Of a stretch of DNA of 64,000 bases, positions 60,914 through 64,000 are shown in pieces. Each line of letters opens with the position of its first letter. Positions within the stretch are counted from its first letter, which is position 1. The stretch covers positions 984,038-1,048,037 of the forward strand of contig NC_080053.1 of NCBI RefSeq assembly GCF_026212465.1. Direction: 5' to 3'. A program made the translations under genes and the position numbers. Origin of the DNA: Amaranthus tricolor. Taxonomy: Eukaryota > Streptophyta > Magnoliopsida > Caryophyllales > Amaranthaceae. The notes beneath the pieces were generated by a model. That model saw nothing but the letters and a program-made list of their open reading frames with translations. It ran no database searches and had not been told where the DNA came from.

Positions 60914-63900
60914 ATGGCAAACTGGTTAAGGAAAGCTATTAGTTTAGGATCACCTAATAATATAATTCAAAGTAGTGAAGTTCATATAGAAAAGAACTTT
61001 TCAAATTGGGAAATTCCAAAAGAAAATCTTACAAAAATTTATCATATAGGCATTACTGATTTTAAGACTGCATTTAGCATCAAAACTCATGAAGAGACTA
61101 GAAGCATTCAAAAAGAATCTGAAACTATGCATTTACTTTCAGAATCCAGCATTAAAGCTTATCTCAAACACAGATTTAGATTCATTCATTTTGGCCTTGT
61201 TCAAATAGGAATAAAACCATTAGTTCATAAAGGAGTTGATTGTCCAATTTTCCTAGCTCTCAGAGACGATCGACTTAATAATTATAAAGATTCTGTTTTG
61301 GCTATGATTCAAACTAATATCTGTAATGGCCCAATATATTTCAATTGTTTTCCAAACTTTACAGTAGATCTTCAAGACCCATTAATCTTATCTTCATTAA
61401 TTTTAGATATTCAAATTTTAAATAATAAATTTAAAGAGTTTGCTAGAAATTTTGCAATTGTTTTCCGTGTTTATTTTAGATTAATGAATTCCACAGTTAA
61501 TCCAAAATTCATACATGAGGCTTCTTCAAAAGAAGAAACTATTTTTATAGAGGTTCATGCTGAGAATACTAAATCAATAGTTTCTACAGCAAAAACCTTG
61601 AGATGGGATCAAATTTCTATTCCTGAGACATTTCAATTCTCAAATCCAATGCCTCCTAGAAACATAAGACAAGAAATAGAATGCATTGAGGAAGACGAAA
61701 ATAAAGTTCTTATAAGGTTTGGGTCTATGAGAGAATTATCTAGTTCTCCTTGTACTTCTTCTTCCAACTATCCACGAAGATCTTTTTCTTTTCCTCAAAA
61801 AACAACTTCAGTCATTTCTGAACCAATCAAAGTCAGATATAAATCTCCTATTCCTGAATATGAAGCAAATGCTTCTCAAACTTCTCAAATCTCTTCATCT
61901 AGACCTGCATCTCCCACAATGTCTGATATGCAAAATTTTGACTCTATCAATACAATTACTAAAGATTTTGAAATAGATAAAAACTATCTAAGAGATGAAT
62001 TTAATTCCTCTCACAATGCTGAGCATCGAGATTGGTTTAGATCTTTTTCTCGCTCCTTTAAAGACTCAATAAGAGATGTATGGTATAAAGATATGAATAC
62101 TATTCAAATTAATATCCCGTTTTTTACATGGTTTTTATTGTTTTGTGAAAAACAAGGTATTGCTAATCCATATTCTCAAAATCACATATTTGTACAAACC
62201 AAACTTCAAAAAAATTGGGTTTTGAAGGATGGACAAACAATTAGTTCAGTTCATCCACCATTACAAAATATTACTTTTCCCTATTATGACCGTGAAATAA
62301 AGGCTAGTCCTTTTAAAGAAGGAAGAGTAGATCAAACAGATAAAACTCCAAATGTAGAAGACATCATTAAAATTTATCATCAAAATAATTTTACAAATCA
62401 AATCCTTCATACCGTTGCTACACAAGTAGATCAACTTTCAAATAAGGTTGATAATTTACAAAAAGAAACCTCTAGATCCATAGCCCCTAATACGATTGCA
62501 TCATTAGGATCTAATAAGGTTTCTGCACCGCATTTCAAACCACCAGGATTAACTATACCTATGACTCAAATGTTTCCAAAAAATGGTTTTACTTCTTCTA
62601 ACTCTAATTCTGCAGTGTTAGATAAAATTCAAAAATCTTTACAAAAATTAGCAGATAGTCCAAGTCATATTAAGGTTTTGAGTAAATATCAAAGTTCAGA
62701 GATATCTTCTGATGAAGAAAATTCTGAGTCTTTAATCATTTCAAAAGTTGCAAAGCAATTTCAAGAATCTGATAATGATCCTCATCAAATTAATAAAATA
62801 CGATCATCTTGGAAGAATATCCCTACAAAAAACTATTATCCTAGGCCTACTCCTGTTGATCTTCAATATGAAGAAAGGTCTACATTTACCTCCAAATCCT
62901 TTTCCCCAGATATGATCCATGAATGGAACATAGATGGAAAATCTGATTATGAAATTCTTAATACTCTTCAAAATATGGGAATGGCTATTGTAGCTTACAA
63001 GGCAAAACCTTTGGATGAACAAATAATTTTTGGTTTTATTATATCAGGTTTTACTGGGCAATTAAAAAACTGGTGGGATAATCTTCTCACTTTACAAGAC
63101 AGATTAGAAATTTTGAATCACGTTACTGACATCATGGATGATCAAGGAAATGTATTTCAAAAATCTGACTGCTGTGATTTCTTAATCATAGTTATTGCCT
63201 TTCATTTTGTCGGTAACCCTACTCAAACTCTTTCTTCTGGAGAAACGATTTTACAAAATTTACGTTGCCCAACATTAAGTGACTATAGATGGTATAAAGA
63301 TACCTTCTTTAGTTATGTTTTACAAAGACAAGATTGCAATCAAAGTTTTTGGAAAGAAAAATTTATATCAGGACTACCAAAATTATTTGCTCAAAGAATT
63401 TTTAGAAAAATAGCTGAACATGATACAGATAAAGAACAAGCTCTTAATAATACTACTTATGGAGGACTTTTCGCTTTCATTAAAAAGGAAGGTCTTTCTT
63501 TATGTGAAGAACTCAAACTCCAAGCCAAATATACCTCTGAAAAGAAACAATCTAGGAAAGAAATTGGATGTTTCTGTGAAGCATTTGGTATGGAAGCTAT
63601 TAGAGCTCCCTCTACAAAAAAGAAAATTAAAAAACAATTTTCTAAATTTTCAAAAGATAAAAATAAAAATTCTTATCCTTCTTATTATCGAAAGAAACGA
63701 GGAAAGAAAAATTTCGGAAATTTCCGAAAATCAAACAAAGCTTTCAAAATCTTTTGTTATTCGTGTGGAAAACCTGGACATAAAGCAAATGCTTGTACCA
63801 CAAAGAAAAAGATTCAAGAATTATTTATTAACGACTCTGAGCTAGGAGATAAAATATCCAAAATATTATTACAAACCCCTGAGTCTACTTCTTCTTCTTC

Positions 63901-64000
63901 TTCAGAAAAGGAAGATGACGAAATTTTACAAATTAATGATCAAACTTCTGATTCTGAATCTTCGATTTCTTCCTCTCCTATCAAATGCATTAATGTTTTA
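60914..64000 (+). CDS. ORF1 polyprotein, N-terminal part (Unit 10, cut by window end)
   Basis: Starts at the usual ATG and is open to the edge as far as I can read, covering about 1,029 residues: movement domain, capsid, the CCHC knuckle and the start of the acidic linker. The protease and polymerase part lies outside. The unchanged upstream promoter makes this another candidate for expression. Confidence 0.88.
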   Translation, partial: MANWLRKAISLGSPNNIIQSSEVHIEKNFSNWEIPKENLTKIYHIGITDFKTAFSIKTHEETRSIQKESETMHLLSESSIKAYLKHRFRFIHFGLVQIGIKPLVHKGVDCPIFLALRDDRLNNYKDSVLAMIQTNICNGPIYFNCFPNFTVDLQDPLILSSLILDIQILNNKFKEFARNFAIVFRVYFRLMNSTVNPKFIHEASSKEETIFIEVHAENTKSIVSTAKTLRWDQISIPETFQFSNPMPPRNIRQEIECIEEDENKVLIRFGSMRELSSSPCTSSSNYPRRSFSFPQKTTSVISEPIKVRYKSPIPEYEANASQTSQISSSRPASPTMSDMQNFDSINTITKDFEIDKNYLRDEFNSSHNAEHRDWFRSFSRSFKDSIRDVWYKDMNTIQINIPFFTWFLLFCEKQGIANPYSQNHIFVQTKLQKNWVLKDGQTISSVHPPLQNITFPYYDREIKASPFKEGRVDQTDKTPNVEDIIKIYHQNNFTNQILHTVATQVDQLSNKVDNLQKETSRSIAPNTIASLGSNKVSAPHFKPPGLTIPMTQMFPKNGFTSSNSNSAVLDKIQKSLQKLADSPSHIKVLSKYQSSEISSDEENSESLIISKVAKQFQESDNDPHQINKIRSSWKNIPTKNYYPRPTPVDLQYEERSTFTSKSFSPDMIHEWNIDGKSDYEILNTLQNMGMAIVAYKAKPLDEQIIFGFIISGFTGQLKNWWDNLLTLQDRLEILNHVTDIMDDQGNVFQKSDCCDFLIIVIAFHFVGNPTQTLSSGETILQNLRCPTLSDYRWYKDTFFSYVLQRQDCNQSFWKEKFISGLPKLFAQRIFRKIAEHDTDKEQALNNTTYGGLFAFIKKEGLSLCEELKLQAKYTSEKKQSRKEIGCFCEAFGMEAIRAPSTKKKIKKQFSKFSKDKNKNSYPSYYRKKRGKKNFGNFRKSNKAFKIFCYSCGKPGHKANACTTKKKIQELFINDSELGDKISKILLQTPESTSSSSSEKEDDEILQINDQTSDSESSISSSPIKCINVL

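Larger units (their letters stand above)
60714..64000 (+). mobile_element. Unit 10: pararetrovirus genome running off the right edge
   Basis: Head-to-tail continuation of the array, cut by the window inside ORF1 just after the zinc-knuckle region. It lacks the private changes of Unit 9. Position 1305 of ORF1 lies outside the window. Confidence 0.93.

Overview
The window looks like plant nuclear DNA made almost entirely of one endogenous pararetrovirus (Caulimoviridae). The best family match is the florendovirus/petuvirus group. The evidence is a 7,530-bp repeat unit with one long polyprotein (30K-type movement protein, capsid with CCHC zinc knuckle, aspartic protease, reverse transcriptase, RNase H1), a shorter second ORF of unknown function, no integrase, no LTRs, and a tRNA-Met-type primer binding site (TGGTATCAGAGC). 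The family name, and therefore the flowering-plant host, rests on this architecture, not on a database search. I see no host gene.

Layout. Unit 0 (1-777, minus) is a rearranged fragment, followed by 30 bp of scrambled filler. Unit 1 (808-8305, plus) is a nearly complete genome that runs seamlessly into Unit 2 (8306-9070, plus), cut off inside the movement protein. Unit 3 (9071-15735, minus) has a 748-bp deletion. Unit 4 (15734-22368, plus) lacks its 5' part. Unit 5 (22369-29884, minus) is one essentially complete genome. A 2.7-kb minisatellite of 42-bp monomers (29903-32635) follows. The right half is a clean head-to-tail array: Unit 6 (32636-38120, 5'-truncated), complete Units 7 (38121-45650), 8 (45651-53180) and 9 (53181-60713), and Unit 10 (60714 to the window end).

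Within one unit the order is: PBS, short leader, ORF1 (1,846 aa), ORF2 (434 aa, overlapping ORF1 by 56 nt in another frame), then an intergenic region with a duplicated 73-bp block carrying as-1-like motifs, six AGCATCT-type repeats, a TATA box and a polyadenylation signal just upstream of the next PBS. Because promoter and polyadenylation signal lie before the PBS, only a unit with another unit upstream has a promoter in front of its ORF1. Units 7, 8, 9 and probably 10 are arranged this way. Units 1 and 5 carry intact genes but have no viral promoter upstream of ORF1.

The copies are almost identical (single-base differences thousands of bases apart), so amplification was recent. A serine/glycine difference at ORF1 residue 1305 separates left units (0, 1, 3, 4, 5) from right units (6-9). 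The left half forms two very large inverted repeats, one with 6.6-kb arms and only a 25-bp spacer. Half of the viral breakpoints fall within about 35 nt of the PBS, where caulimovirid genomic DNA carries its minus-strand discontinuity.
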